Assembly: GCF_000498535.1 (NCBI RefSeq)
Contig: NZ_AVGG01000023.1
Span: 1 to 64,000, forward strand
Direction: 5' to 3'
DNA: 64,000 bases
Origin: Flavobacterium limnosediminis JC2902
GTDB taxonomy: Bacteria > Bacteroidota > Bacteroidia > Flavobacteriales > Flavobacteriaceae
Both the position numbers and the translations under genes were made by a program. Positions 51,188-62,658 of the stretch are shown here, piece by piece. The notes beneath the pieces were generated by a model. That model did not search any database. It saw only the letters and a program-made list of their open reading frames with translations, and was not told the origin of the DNA. Within the stretch, counting starts at the first letter, position 1, and each line of letters begins with the position of its first letter.

Positions 51188-52795
51188 ATGTGCGGAATAT
51201 TGGCAGTTATAGGAAAAACGACAGACGAAGCTTTAGTAAAGCAATTATCCAAAAGAATGTCTCATCGCGGACCCGATGAAAGCGACTTACACATCACCGA
51301 AAAAGGACATCTTCTAAGTCACGAACGTTTGTCGATAGTAGATTTACACACCGGAAAACAACCTATTCAGGGAACATCTTCAGCTTGGATGGTGCATAAC
51401 GGAGAGATCTACAACCACCAGAAACTGCGCGAAACAGTATTGCGTCACCATACTTTCAGAACCACTTCCGATTCCGAGGTGATTGTTCATCTGTACGAAG
51501 AATTCGGATATGATTTTTGTGATATGCTGGACGGAATTTTCGCTTTCGTGGTAATCGATGGCGACGATTTCATCGCCGGGCGTGATCCGCTGGGAGTGAA
51601 ACCTTTGTATTACGGAAAAGACAGTGAAGGCCGTTTGTATTTTGCATCCGAAATGAAAGCTGTTGCCGATCAGTGCGAAACGTTCGAAGCTTTTCCTCCG
51701 GGACATTATTACACTCCAAAAACCGGTTTGGTAAAATACTATCGGCCGAAATGGGAAGAGGAATCACTTGCGGTTGGAAAACTGGATTTAGAGGCGATTC
51801 GTAAAACCTTAACCGAAGCGGTAAGAAAACGTTTAATGAGCGATGTGCCCATCGGTGTGCTGCTTTCCGGAGGATTGGATTCGTCGTTGATTTCGTCAAT
51901 CGCATCTCGATTATTGAAAGAGGAAGGTGGTGAAAAACTGCATTCGTTTTCCATTGGTTTGGATGCGACCGCTCCGGATGCCGTGGCAGCAAGAGACGTG
52001 GCTGATTTTTTAGGGACGGAGCATCACGAAATTCATTTTACGATAGAAGAGGGAATCGAAATTCTGGATAAACTGATCTGGCATCTGGAAACTTATGATG
52101 TGACGTCCGTTCGTGCCAGTACGCCAATGTATTTTCTGTCGAAAGCGATTACGGATATGGGAATCAAAGTGGTACTTTCAGGAGAAGGTTCTGATGAGAT
52201 TTTCGGAGGTTACTTATATTTCAGAAATTCCCCAAGCGTAACCGATTTTCAGAAAGAAACTATTGAAAGGGTGCAACGCCTGTCGACTGCCGATTTGCTT
52301 CGCGCCGATAAATCCACCATGGCACATGGGTTGGAAGCCCGCGTACCTTTTTTGGACAAGGCTTTTTTAGAATTGGCTATTAAAATTCAGCCCGAAGAAA
52401 AAATGCCGAAAACCTATGACGGAATTGAGAAATACATCCTTCGTAAAGCGTTTGATACCTTAGAGCAGCCGTATTTACCCGAATCGGTTTTATGGCGGCA
52501 GAAAGAGCAGTTTTCGGACGGCGTGGGTTACAACTGGATTGATACGTTGATTGATTATTGTGCTTCCCAAGTTTCTGATGTGGATTTTGCAAAAGCTGAA
52601 ACATTATTCCCATACAACACACCGGCTACAAAAGAAGCATTTTTCTATAGAGCGATTTTTCATAAACATTTCCCGCAGGAAAGCGCGGCTAAGACCGTTC
52701 GAAAATGGATTCCAAAATGGCAAACGAACCAAGATCCGAGCGGTAGAGCAAATACAGCTCACGTAAAAAGTGATTTGGTCGTGACGACAATATAA
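51188..52795 (+). CDS. asnB: Asparagine synthetase B, glutamine-hydrolysing
   Basis: The 535-residue protein starts MCGILAVIGK, with the catalytic Cys2 of the class II glutaminase domain. The C-terminal synthetase domain has the PP-motif SGGLDSSLIS. It makes asparagine from aspartate, ATP and glutamine in the cytoplasm. Length and architecture match AsnB. A terminator follows at 52818-52849. Confidence 0.97.
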   Translation: MCGILAVIGKTTDEALVKQLSKRMSHRGPDESDLHITEKGHLLSHERLSIVDLHTGKQPIQGTSSAWMVHNGEIYNHQKLRETVLRHHTFRTTSDSEVIVHLYEEFGYDFCDMLDGIFAFVVIDGDDFIAGRDPLGVKPLYYGKDSEGRLYFASEMKAVADQCETFEAFPPGHYYTPKTGLVKYYRPKWEEESLAVGKLDLEAIRKTLTEAVRKRLMSDVPIGVLLSGGLDSSLISSIASRLLKEEGGEKLHSFSIGLDATAPDAVAARDVADFLGTEHHEIHFTIEEGIEILDKLIWHLETYDVTSVRASTPMYFLSKAITDMGIKVVLSGEGSDEIFGGYLYFRNSPSVTDFQKETIERVQRLSTADLLRADKSTMAHGLEARVPFLDKAFLELAIKIQPEEKMPKTYDGIEKYILRKAFDTLEQPYLPESVLWRQKEQFSDGVGYNWIDTLIDYCASQVSDVDFAKAETLFPYNTPATKEAFFYRAIFHKHFPQESAAKTVRKWIPKWQTNQDPSGRANTAHVKSDLVVTTI

Positions 52796-52817
52796 TTTCA
52801 AAATGTGATTTGTTTGT

Positions 52818-52849
52818 AAAAGACGTTGGCAGTAATGCTGACGTTTTTT
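52818..52849 (+). terminator. Intrinsic terminator of asnB
   Basis: Stem AAAGACGT / ACGTTTTT continues inward as CAG/CTG with a 3-base bulge on the left arm, then a TAATG loop and a terminal T run. It lies 23 bases after the asnB stop. Confidence 0.8.
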
Positions 52850-52894
52850 ATTTCTCAAACATTTCAAAGTAATAAAAGCAATTTTCTAGTCCTG

Positions 52895-52912
52895 TCCCGA
52901 TAGTTATTGGGA
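52895..52912. repeat. TCCCGATAG palindrome, second copy
   Basis: TCCCGATAGTTATTGGGA, an 18-base imperfect version of the palindrome at 50759-50776 (differences at two positions that reduce the symmetry). Confidence 0.75.
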
Positions 52913-53052
52913 GGAGTGGCGTCCTTTGGGAATTACATTTTTTAACGAGAGGAGCTAAAGATAGAGTGGAAGGTATGAACATGTTTTGCTGAGCATATCT
53001 GAATAATTTTGTAGCATATTTCTGCAGAGAAAATTTGTCAAAAGAAGCAATA

Positions 53053-53082
53053 AAAAAGCCCTGAAATTTCTCTCAGGACTTC
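53053..53082 (-). terminator. Intrinsic terminator of the small barrel gene
   Basis: On the minus strand AAGTCCTGA pairs with TCAGGGCTT (one wobble), followed by TTTTTTA. It lies 24 bases past the stop of the gene at 53107-53547. Confidence 0.88.
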
Positions 53083-53106
53083 TAATGTATTGCAGAATTA
53101 TGCAAG

Positions 53107-53547
53107 TTATAACTTCACTGTTAATCCAATTCCGGGAGAAAAACCAGAAGTACTTCCGCCGGCAAGTTCCAGATATACTCCCCATTTGTCATTCCAGAAC
53201 CAACGCCCTCCAGCGTGAAGGCCTAAATTAATGTCATCATCATTGTCGTTGTTATCATGGTCTCCCGTGAAAATAGCGTATCCCAAATTGGCTCCACCAT
53301 AAACATCCCAAGCATCATCTGAAATCCCAAATACATTATCGAAATAATAGTTCGCCTTTACTCCCAGATTTAACCAATCAAAATCCAGGTCTGTTCCGAC
53401 GCCGGGAGCAATTGTAATATCTTCATGAACAGGAATTTCATAATTAGCACCTACAAGACCAAAATTCAATTCACTTCTGGCTTGTCCAAAAACATTTGCA
53501 TAACTAAAGAATAATGCAAAAACAAATGGTAATATTAACTTTCTCAT
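53107..53547 (-). CDS. Small outer-membrane beta-barrel protein
   Basis: The 146-residue protein has a signal peptide (MRKLILPFVFALFFSYANVFGQ). Strands of an eight-stranded-type barrel follow, ending GFSPGIGLTVKL. It contains an Asn/Asp cluster (DHDNNDNDDDINLG, about residues 95-108) that could be a loop or a Ca2+-binding segment. Function is unknown. It has its own terminator. Confidence 0.8.
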   Translation of the reverse strand: MRKLILPFVFALFFSYANVFGQARSELNFGLVGANYEIPVHEDITIAPGVGTDLDFDWLNLGVKANYYFDNVFGISDDAWDVYGGANLGYAIFTGDHDNNDNDDDINLGLHAGGRWFWNDKWGVYLELAGGSTSGFSPGIGLTVKL

Positions 53548-56799
<3,252 letters not shown>

Positions 56800-56849
56800 T
56801 ATATTTAACACCTCATTTATTAATCAACCAAAAAAAATATAAAAAGATT

Positions 56850-57785
56850 ATGAAAGTAACAATAGTTGGTGCAGGAAATGTAGGTGCTACCTGTGCGGAC
56901 GTGATTTCTTACAGGGGAATCGCCAGTGAAGTGGTTTTGTTGGATATCAAAGAAGGTTTTGCGGAAGGTAAGGCTATGGATATCTCACAATGTGCCACAA
57001 CAACAGGTTTTAATACACGTGTTTCAGGAAGTACAAATGATTATTCGAAAACGGCCGGAAGCGATGTGGTGGTAATTACATCAGGTATTCCGAGAAAACC
57101 GGGAATGACTCGTGAAGAGTTGATTGGAATCAATGCCGGAATTGTGAAAGGTGTGGCTGAAAATGTGTTGCAACATTCTCCAAATGCTATTATCGTGGTG
57201 GTTTCTAATCCAATGGATACGATGACATATTTGACTCTAAAAGCAACCGGATTGCCTAAAAACAGAATCATCGGAATGGGTGGTGCTTTAGATAGTTCCC
57301 GTTTTAAATATTATTTGTCAAAAGCGTTAAACAAACCGTCAAATGATGTGGACGGAATGGTAATTGGTGGTCACGGGGATACAACCATGATTCCGTTGAC
57401 ACGTTTAGCTTCTTATTGCGGAACTCCGGTCTCCACTTATCTTTCTCAGGAAGAAATGGACAAGGTGGCTGCCGATACGATGGTAGGAGGGGCGACTTTA
57501 ACCGGATTGCTGGGAACTTCCGCCTGGTATGCTCCAGGTGCTTCAGTGGCGTATTTGGTAGATAGTATCTTGAACGATCAAAGAAAAATGATTCCGTGTT
57601 CGGTTTTCCTTGAAGGTGAATATGGTCAGGAAGATATTTGTATGGGAGTGCCGTGTATTATCGGTAAAAACGGAGTAGAAGCTATCGTGGATGTTAAACT
57701 GAATGATGCGGAAAAAGCATTGTTTGCAAAAAGTGCCGACGCTGTTCGTGTTATGAATGCGGATTTGAAATCGGTTTTAGCATAG
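56850..57785 (+). CDS. mdh: Malate dehydrogenase
   Basis: The 311-residue protein has the Rossmann motif GAGNVGATCADVI, the Arg triad region RKPGMTREEL and catalytic-His segment GGHGDTTMIPL (His about residue 174). This is the LDH-like malate dehydrogenase form of Bacteroidota. It converts malate and NAD+ to oxaloacetate in the TCA cycle. The distance to the upstream gene is 50 bases; a terminator follows. Confidence 0.97.
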   Translation: MKVTIVGAGNVGATCADVISYRGIASEVVLLDIKEGFAEGKAMDISQCATTTGFNTRVSGSTNDYSKTAGSDVVVITSGIPRKPGMTREELIGINAGIVKGVAENVLQHSPNAIIVVVSNPMDTMTYLTLKATGLPKNRIIGMGGALDSSRFKYYLSKALNKPSNDVDGMVIGGHGDTTMIPLTRLASYCGTPVSTYLSQEEMDKVAADTMVGGATLTGLLGTSAWYAPGASVAYLVDSILNDQRKMIPCSVFLEGEYGQEDICMGVPCIIGKNGVEAIVDVKLNDAEKALFAKSADAVRVMNADLKSVLA

Positions 57786-57800
57786 TAATTTAACGAAATA

Positions 57801-57832
57801 AAAGAAGGGCTGCTTCGCGCAGTCTTTTTTTT
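57801..57832 (+). terminator. Intrinsic terminator of mdh
   Basis: GGCTGC / GCAGTC with a TTCGC loop, flanked by AAGAAG and followed by TTTTTTTT. It lies 16 bases after the mdh stop. Confidence 0.88.
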
Positions 57833-57852
57833 GGATATAATTAAGAAATAAA

Positions 57853-57883
57853 TTGGTAGATATTTTCGTAAAGTATATATTTG
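57853..57883 (+). promoter_or_regulatory. secDF promoter
   Basis: TTG (57853-57855), 20 bases, TATATTTG (57876-57883): a complete Bacteroidota sigma-A promoter, 39 bases before the secDF ATG. The following bases CTCGTTT match the sequence after the gyrB -7 element. Confidence 0.7.
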
Positions 57884-57921
57884 CTCGTTTTTGAAAAAAG
57901 AATAATTAATTTTTTATAGTA

Positions 57922-60888
57922 ATGCAGAATAAAGGACTCATTAAATTTTTTGCAATTTTATTTGCATTGGTAAGTATTTACCAACTTTCCTTCACGGTTG
58001 TTACCAATAATATTGAAAGTAAAGCAAAGGAATTTGCTAACGGCGATTCTAAAAAAGAGCTGTTTTACTTAGACTCTATTGGGAAAGAAAAAGTGTTCTT
58101 AGGTCATACATTTAATGACGTAAGATCAAAACAAATCAATAAAGGTCTTGACCTTGAGGGTGGAATTAACGTAATTCTTCAAATCTCGGTTAAAGATGTA
58201 TTGAAAGGATTGGCAAACAATTCAAAAAATCCGGTTTTTAACAAAGCGCTTGCGGAAGCAACGAAAAACAGAGAAGGGAATCAGGATTATCTTGATGCTT
58301 TCTTTATCGCTTTTGATCAGGTTTCAAACGGAACGACAAAATTATCATCACCAGAAATTTTCGCTAACAGAAATTTAAGTGAGATCAATTTTACAATGAC
58401 AGATGCGCAGGTTAAAACCATCATCAGAAAAAAAGTTTCTGAGTCTGTGGAAAGTGCATTCCGAGTATTAAGAGAGCGTATCGACAAATTCGGTGTTACG
58501 CAACCTAATATTCAGAAATTAGGAGAATCAGGCAGAATCTTAGTAGAGCTTCCGGGCGCTAAAGATATCGACCGTATCCAAAAGTTATTACAAAGTACTG
58601 CTCAGTTAGAGTTCTGGGAAACGTATAAAACAGATGAAATTTCTAATTTCTTAATGGCGGCTAACGAAGCTTTAAAGAAAACAGAAAAAAATGTTGTCAC
58701 TGTTGATACTGTTGCTAAAAAAGGTACTGATGTAGAATCATTATTGAAAAATAAAGCAGCTGACTCTGTAGGGACCAAAAAAGGTGAAAACCCTTTATTG
58801 GATTTGGTTAAAGGTGGCGGACAACAGGGAGGCCCGGTTTTAGCTTATTTCAACCCGAAAGACACAGCTAAAGTTAACGCTTATTTAAAAAGAGAGGACA
58901 TTCGTTCTTTATTACCTGCTGAACAGCGTTTCGCTCGTTTTGCTTGGGGTAAAGTGAATTCTAAAACTCCGGATGTTGTTGAGTTGTATGCTCTTAAAAC
59001 AAACAGAGATGGTGTACCGCCTTTAAGTGGTGGGGTAATTACAGATGCTTCGGAGTCGTTTGACCAAATGGGAAGGCCTTCTGTAACTATGCAAATGAAC
59101 GCTTCAGGTGCTAAAGCATGGGAAGAGTTAACCGGTAAAGCATTTACACAACAAAGCAATATTGCTATTGTATTGGATAATATCGTTTACTCTGCACCAG
59201 GTGTTTCTACAGGACCAATTGCAGGAGGACGTTCTGAGATTTCAGGAGTGTTTGATGTAACAGAAACGAAAGACTTAGCAAACATCTTAAGAGCAGGTAA
59301 ATTACCGGCTTCTGCAGAAATCGTGCAATCAGAAGTTGTAGGTCCGTCATTAGGACAACAGGCTATCGATAACGGTATCATGTCTTCAGTTGTTGGTTTA
59401 CTATTGGTATGTTTATGGATGATCGTTTATTATGGCAAAGCAGGTTGGTATGCTAACGTAGCTTTATTAGTGAACTTATTGTTCTTATTCGGAATCTTAG
59501 CCAGTTTAGGTGCTGTATTAACATTACCGGGTATTGCGGGTATCGTTTTAACAATGGGTACTGCCGTGGATGCGAACATCATTATTTATGAAAGAGCAAA
59601 AGAAGAATTGCGTGCTGGAAAAACATTAGGTGATGCAGTTGTGGAATCATACAGCTGGAGAGGAGCAATGCGTTCCATCATCGATGCTAACGTAACGCAC
59701 ATCCTTACAGGTCTGATCCTTTTTATCTTCGGTACAGGACCAATCAAAGGTTTCGCAACTACGTTGTTGATTGGTATCTTCACGTCTTTATTCACGGCTA
59801 TTTTCATCGCGAGAATGTTTATCGATAAAGATATTGCTGCAGGAAGAAAATTAACGTTTACAACAGGTTTGTCTAAAAACTGGTTCACAAACTTCCATTT
59901 TGATTTCTTAGGAGTTAAAAAATGGTCGTACATGATATCTGCTATTGTTGTTATCGGTAGCTGTGTTTCTTTTGCAGTTAACGGTTTGGATCAGGGTGTG
60001 GACTTCGTTGGAGGTAGAACATTCCAGGTGAAATTCGAAAAACCGGTTAACCCAACTGAGATTGCTGAAGAACTTGGTAAAGAATTCGGAGTACACGTAG
60101 AGGTGAAAGAATTTGGTAACAAAAACCAAATGAGAATTATCACTAAGTATAAAGTACAGGAAGAAGGTGTTGGAGTTGATAAGGAAGTAAACGAGAAGTT
60201 ATACAACGGTTTGAAAAAATACTATTCAAACAACATCACTTACACTGAGTTCATCAACACGGCTGAGGGTAAAACCTTAGGGGTTGTTCAGGCAACTAAA
60301 GTAAGTGCTTCGGTTTCAGACGATATCAAAACCAACTCATACTGGGCGGTTTTAGGAGCTATGCTTGTTGTGGCACTTTACTTAGTGGTATCATTCCGTA
60401 AGTTCCAGTACTCATTGGGAGCTATCGCAGCTGTGGCACACGACGTTATTTTCGTATTAGGATTGTACTCGTTATTGTATAAATTCATGCCATTCCACAT
60501 GGAAATGGATCAGCACTTCATTGCGGCGATTCTAACCGTTATCGGATACTCCATGAATGACACGGTAATTGTATTCGACAGGGTACGTGAGTTCATCTTA
60601 GGTAACAGAAAAGGTGATTTCAATCAAATCGTAAACGACTCTATTAATACAACCTTATCAAGAACGATCAATACCTCATTAACGATGATTATCGTATTAG
60701 GGATCATGTTCGTATTCGGTGGTGAATCCATCCGTGGATTTATCTTCGCGATGTTGGTAGGTATCGTTGTGGGAACTTACTCTTCATTATTTATCGCTAC
60801 ACCGGTATTGGTAGACACCATGCCAAAAGCGGATAAAAAAGAAGTGGAAAGACTTCACGCCGAAGCAAATCAGGAAGTAGAAGCATAA
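57922..60888 (+). CDS. secDF: Fused protein translocase subunit SecDF
   Basis: The 988-residue protein fuses SecD (about 1-640) and SecF (about 680-970): each half has a periplasmic P1 domain and a six-helix RND-type membrane domain. SecD motifs are LDLEGGINVIL and DVTETKDLANILRAGKLPASAEI; SecF motifs include VDFVGGRTFQVKF and the VIVFDRVRE / MNDTVIVFD pair. It uses the proton gradient to complete protein export at the Sec translocon. Fused SecDF is the normal form in Flavobacteria. A strong terminator follows. Confidence 0.96.
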   Translation: MQNKGLIKFFAILFALVSIYQLSFTVVTNNIESKAKEFANGDSKKELFYLDSIGKEKVFLGHTFNDVRSKQINKGLDLEGGINVILQISVKDVLKGLANNSKNPVFNKALAEATKNREGNQDYLDAFFIAFDQVSNGTTKLSSPEIFANRNLSEINFTMTDAQVKTIIRKKVSESVESAFRVLRERIDKFGVTQPNIQKLGESGRILVELPGAKDIDRIQKLLQSTAQLEFWETYKTDEISNFLMAANEALKKTEKNVVTVDTVAKKGTDVESLLKNKAADSVGTKKGENPLLDLVKGGGQQGGPVLAYFNPKDTAKVNAYLKREDIRSLLPAEQRFARFAWGKVNSKTPDVVELYALKTNRDGVPPLSGGVITDASESFDQMGRPSVTMQMNASGAKAWEELTGKAFTQQSNIAIVLDNIVYSAPGVSTGPIAGGRSEISGVFDVTETKDLANILRAGKLPASAEIVQSEVVGPSLGQQAIDNGIMSSVVGLLLVCLWMIVYYGKAGWYANVALLVNLLFLFGILASLGAVLTLPGIAGIVLTMGTAVDANIIIYERAKEELRAGKTLGDAVVESYSWRGAMRSIIDANVTHILTGLILFIFGTGPIKGFATTLLIGIFTSLFTAIFIARMFIDKDIAAGRKLTFTTGLSKNWFTNFHFDFLGVKKWSYMISAIVVIGSCVSFAVNGLDQGVDFVGGRTFQVKFEKPVNPTEIAEELGKEFGVHVEVKEFGNKNQMRIITKYKVQEEGVGVDKEVNEKLYNGLKKYYSNNITYTEFINTAEGKTLGVVQATKVSASVSDDIKTNSYWAVLGAMLVVALYLVVSFRKFQYSLGAIAAVAHDVIFVLGLYSLLYKFMPFHMEMDQHFIAAILTVIGYSMNDTVIVFDRVREFILGNRKGDFNQIVNDSINTTLSRTINTSLTMIIVLGIMFVFGGESIRGFIFAMLVGIVVGTYSSLFIATPVLVDTMPKADKKEVERLHAEANQEVEA

Positions 60889-60907
60889 TCAGACTTCAAT
60901 ATAAATT

Positions 60908-60937
60908 AAAAGCTGCTCATTACGGGCAGCTTTTTTT
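60908..60937 (+). terminator. Intrinsic terminator of secDF
   Basis: AAAAGCTGC pairs with GCAGCTTTT over a 9-base loop, followed by a T run (60931-60937). It begins 20 bases after the stop. Confidence 0.9.
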
Positions 60938-61250
60938 GTTTCAGGACCGAAAGGCTTGGGCTTTTTTTGCAAACGCAATTCCTGCCCTCCGTTACAATCT
61001 TTCCTTTGTTAAAGAAACAAAGAAAAGGATTTCCACTGCGGTCAGGGGTAGCGGGAATCCATTTGAATTTTTGTAATGTTCATTGTGGTAGGTTTGGGTT
61101 TTGTTCGGGCTGGTTTAAAACCCGGCCCTGGCACGTGTTATATTGCCGGTGGGGCATGATTTTGAACGCATACGGCAGAGGTGGGTTTCAAACCCGCCTC
61201 TGCAAAACCCGCCTCTGCAATAACCATCTGTGGAAATACCAGGCCATACA
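60938..61250. repeat. Intergenic palindromes with GGTTT/AAACC centres
   Basis: Between secDF and lgt is a 313-base region with no supportable gene. GCAGAGGTGGGTTT (61175-61188) is followed by its near-perfect complement (61190-61203, one G-T mismatch). CCCGCCTCTGC is then repeated directly once more (61207-61217). A second weaker palindrome, GGGCTGGTTTAAAACCCGGCCC, lies at about 61107-61128. Both have GGTTT-AAACC-type centres like the palindromes at 10244 and 50821. Confidence 0.65.
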
Positions 61251-61293
61251 AAACAAAAAAAATCCCACCCGATTTGATCGGGTGGGATTTTTC
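61251..61293. terminator. Intrinsic terminator, bidirectional, of lgt
   Basis: AATCCCACCCGAT (61261-61273) pairs perfectly with ATCGGGTGGGATT (61277-61289) across a TTG loop, flanked by A and T runs on both sides. It lies 17 bases past the lgt stop on the minus strand. Confidence 0.93.
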
Positions 61294-61309
61294 ATTTATA
61301 ATCGTGAAT

Positions 61310-62233
61310 TTAGATTTCTCGTTGCTTTGCCTTAAATACCAAATAAGCGCCAATAATGATAAAAGGGATACTTAGCCATTGTCCGGTAGAAAAAACGCCA
61401 AGAGCGCTCTCAAAACCACCCTGACTCTCCTTTACAAACTCCACAAGGAAACGAACCGTCCATAGCATGATCAGAAACAGTCCGAAAAGATATCCCTGTT
61501 TCTCTCTGGCGTTGGTTTTCCAATACAAAAAGAACAGTATGGCAAATACAAAAACATAACCAAAAGCCTCATACAACTGGGCAGGATGTTTTGGAACTAC
61601 ATGTTCCAGTAAATTGGCAAATTGCGGATTGGTTTCAATGGCTTTGTAAGCTTCATTCGGGTTTTGAATCCCTGTATTCTGAACCGCTTCCCTTGCTGTG
61701 TACTGATCTCTGATAAAACGGATTCCAAGAGGGAATTCTGTTTTATTTCCCACGATCTCCGAATTGAAGAAATTCCCCAAACGCACGAAAATAGCACCGC
61801 TTGAAACCGGAATCACGATTCGGTCCAAAATCCAAAGCAATGGTTTTTTGATTATCTTTTTGCTGTAAAAATACATCACCAGAATAATGGCAATAGCAGC
61901 ACCATGACTCGCCAATCCCGCAAAACCGGTGAACTCAAATTCGGGTTGGAATCGGAATGGTAACAGGATTTCTTCCGGATGATTCTTGAAATAATCCCAA
62001 TCGTAAAAGAAAACATGTCCGAGACGAGCCCCGATCAAGGTTGCAAATACGGTATAAATGAATAAAGAATCCAGTTTTTCCAACGATTGACCTTCTCTTT
62101 CGTAAATATTTTTCATGATATACCAGCCTAATCCAAAAGCGATTATGAACATCAAACTGTAAAAACGAATCATAAAAAAACCTAAATCAAGACCTTCGGA
62201 GGGATTCCAAACCATGTGTAAAGCGTGTGTCAT
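61310..62233 (-). CDS. lgt: Prolipoprotein diacylglyceryl transferase
   Basis: The 307-residue protein has seven hydrophobic segments and the Lgt signature FVRLGNFFNSEIVG, and HPAQLYEAFGYVF later. It transfers diacylglycerol from phosphatidylglycerol to the lipobox cysteine of prelipoproteins in the inner membrane, the first step of lipoprotein maturation. The length is within the family range. It lies downstream of yidD and cysS on the same strand. Confidence 0.97.
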   Translation of the reverse strand: MTHALHMVWNPSEGLDLGFFMIRFYSLMFIIAFGLGWYIMKNIYEREGQSLEKLDSLFIYTVFATLIGARLGHVFFYDWDYFKNHPEEILLPFRFQPEFEFTGFAGLASHGAAIAIILVMYFYSKKIIKKPLLWILDRIVIPVSSGAIFVRLGNFFNSEIVGNKTEFPLGIRFIRDQYTAREAVQNTGIQNPNEAYKAIETNPQFANLLEHVVPKHPAQLYEAFGYVFVFAILFFLYWKTNAREKQGYLFGLFLIMLWTVRFLVEFVKESQGGFESALGVFSTGQWLSIPFIIIGAYLVFKAKQREI

Positions 62234-62292
62234 ATTGTAAGTGTATTCTTTGTATGGGTAAATATAATTATAATTGAGTAAACGAAAAGGTT

Positions 62293-62363
62293 AAATTTTA
62301 ATTCTCCAAAATTCCAAATCTCAAATTCCAAATTCTTATTTCTAAATTCAAATTTCTGAATTT
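62293..62363. repeat. AT-rich word tract AATTCCAAAT
   Basis: AATTCTCCAAA, ATTCCAAATCTC and AAATTCAAATTT words with about 10-12 base spacing fill the gap between lgt and yidD. No coding potential. Confidence 0.6.
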
Positions 62364-62367
62364 CGCT

Positions 62368-62592
62368 TCAAGGAACCGGGTCATAACCGCTGCCACCCCA
62401 AGGGTTGCAACTGCCAATGCGTTTGATGGCTAACCATCCGCCTTTGATAAGTCCGTGTTTTTTTAAGGCTTCCACCGTGTATTGAGAACAGGTAGGTGTA
62501 TAACGACAAACACCCGGTGTATAAGGTGAAATTGCTACTTGGTAAAACCGGACCAGTAATATAAAAGGGAATATCAGGATTTTTTTCAGCAT
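62368..62592 (-). CDS. yidD: Membrane protein insertion efficiency factor YidD
   Basis: The 74-residue protein has the family signature [21 protein letters not shown] (three conserved cysteine-region residues) and ends GSGYDPVP. YidD assists insertion of membrane proteins, often with YidC. Length is typical for the family. It follows cysS on the minus strand with a terminator in between. Confidence 0.94.
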   Translation of the reverse strand: MLKKILIFPFILLVRFYQVAISPYTPGVCRYTPTCSQYTVEALKKHGLIKGGWLAIKRIGSCNPWGGSGYDPVP

Positions 62593-62597
62593 ATTCT

Positions 62598-62635
62598 TTT
62601 AAAAAAAATGATGAAGCGCCATACTCCATCATTTT
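62598..62635 (-). terminator. Intrinsic terminator between cysS and yidD
   Basis: On the minus strand AAAATGATG (62627-62635) pairs with CATCATTTT (62605-62613) and is followed by a T run of eight or more. It lies 24 bases past the cysS stop. A run-through transcript could still reach yidD. Confidence 0.82.
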
Positions 62636-62658
62636 ATATTTTTTTCTTTTAAATAAAA

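Larger units (their letters stand above)
52796..53106. other. Intergenic region downstream of asnB
   Basis: 311 bases between convergent genes. It holds two terminators and the second TCCCGATAG palindrome (52895-52912), each listed separately. The rest shows nothing that supports a gene. Confidence 0.55.

Noticed and set aside
60967..61335. 122-codon open frame downstream of secDF
   Set aside because: It crosses palindromes and the lgt terminator and ends inside lgt on the opposite strand; no family resemblance.
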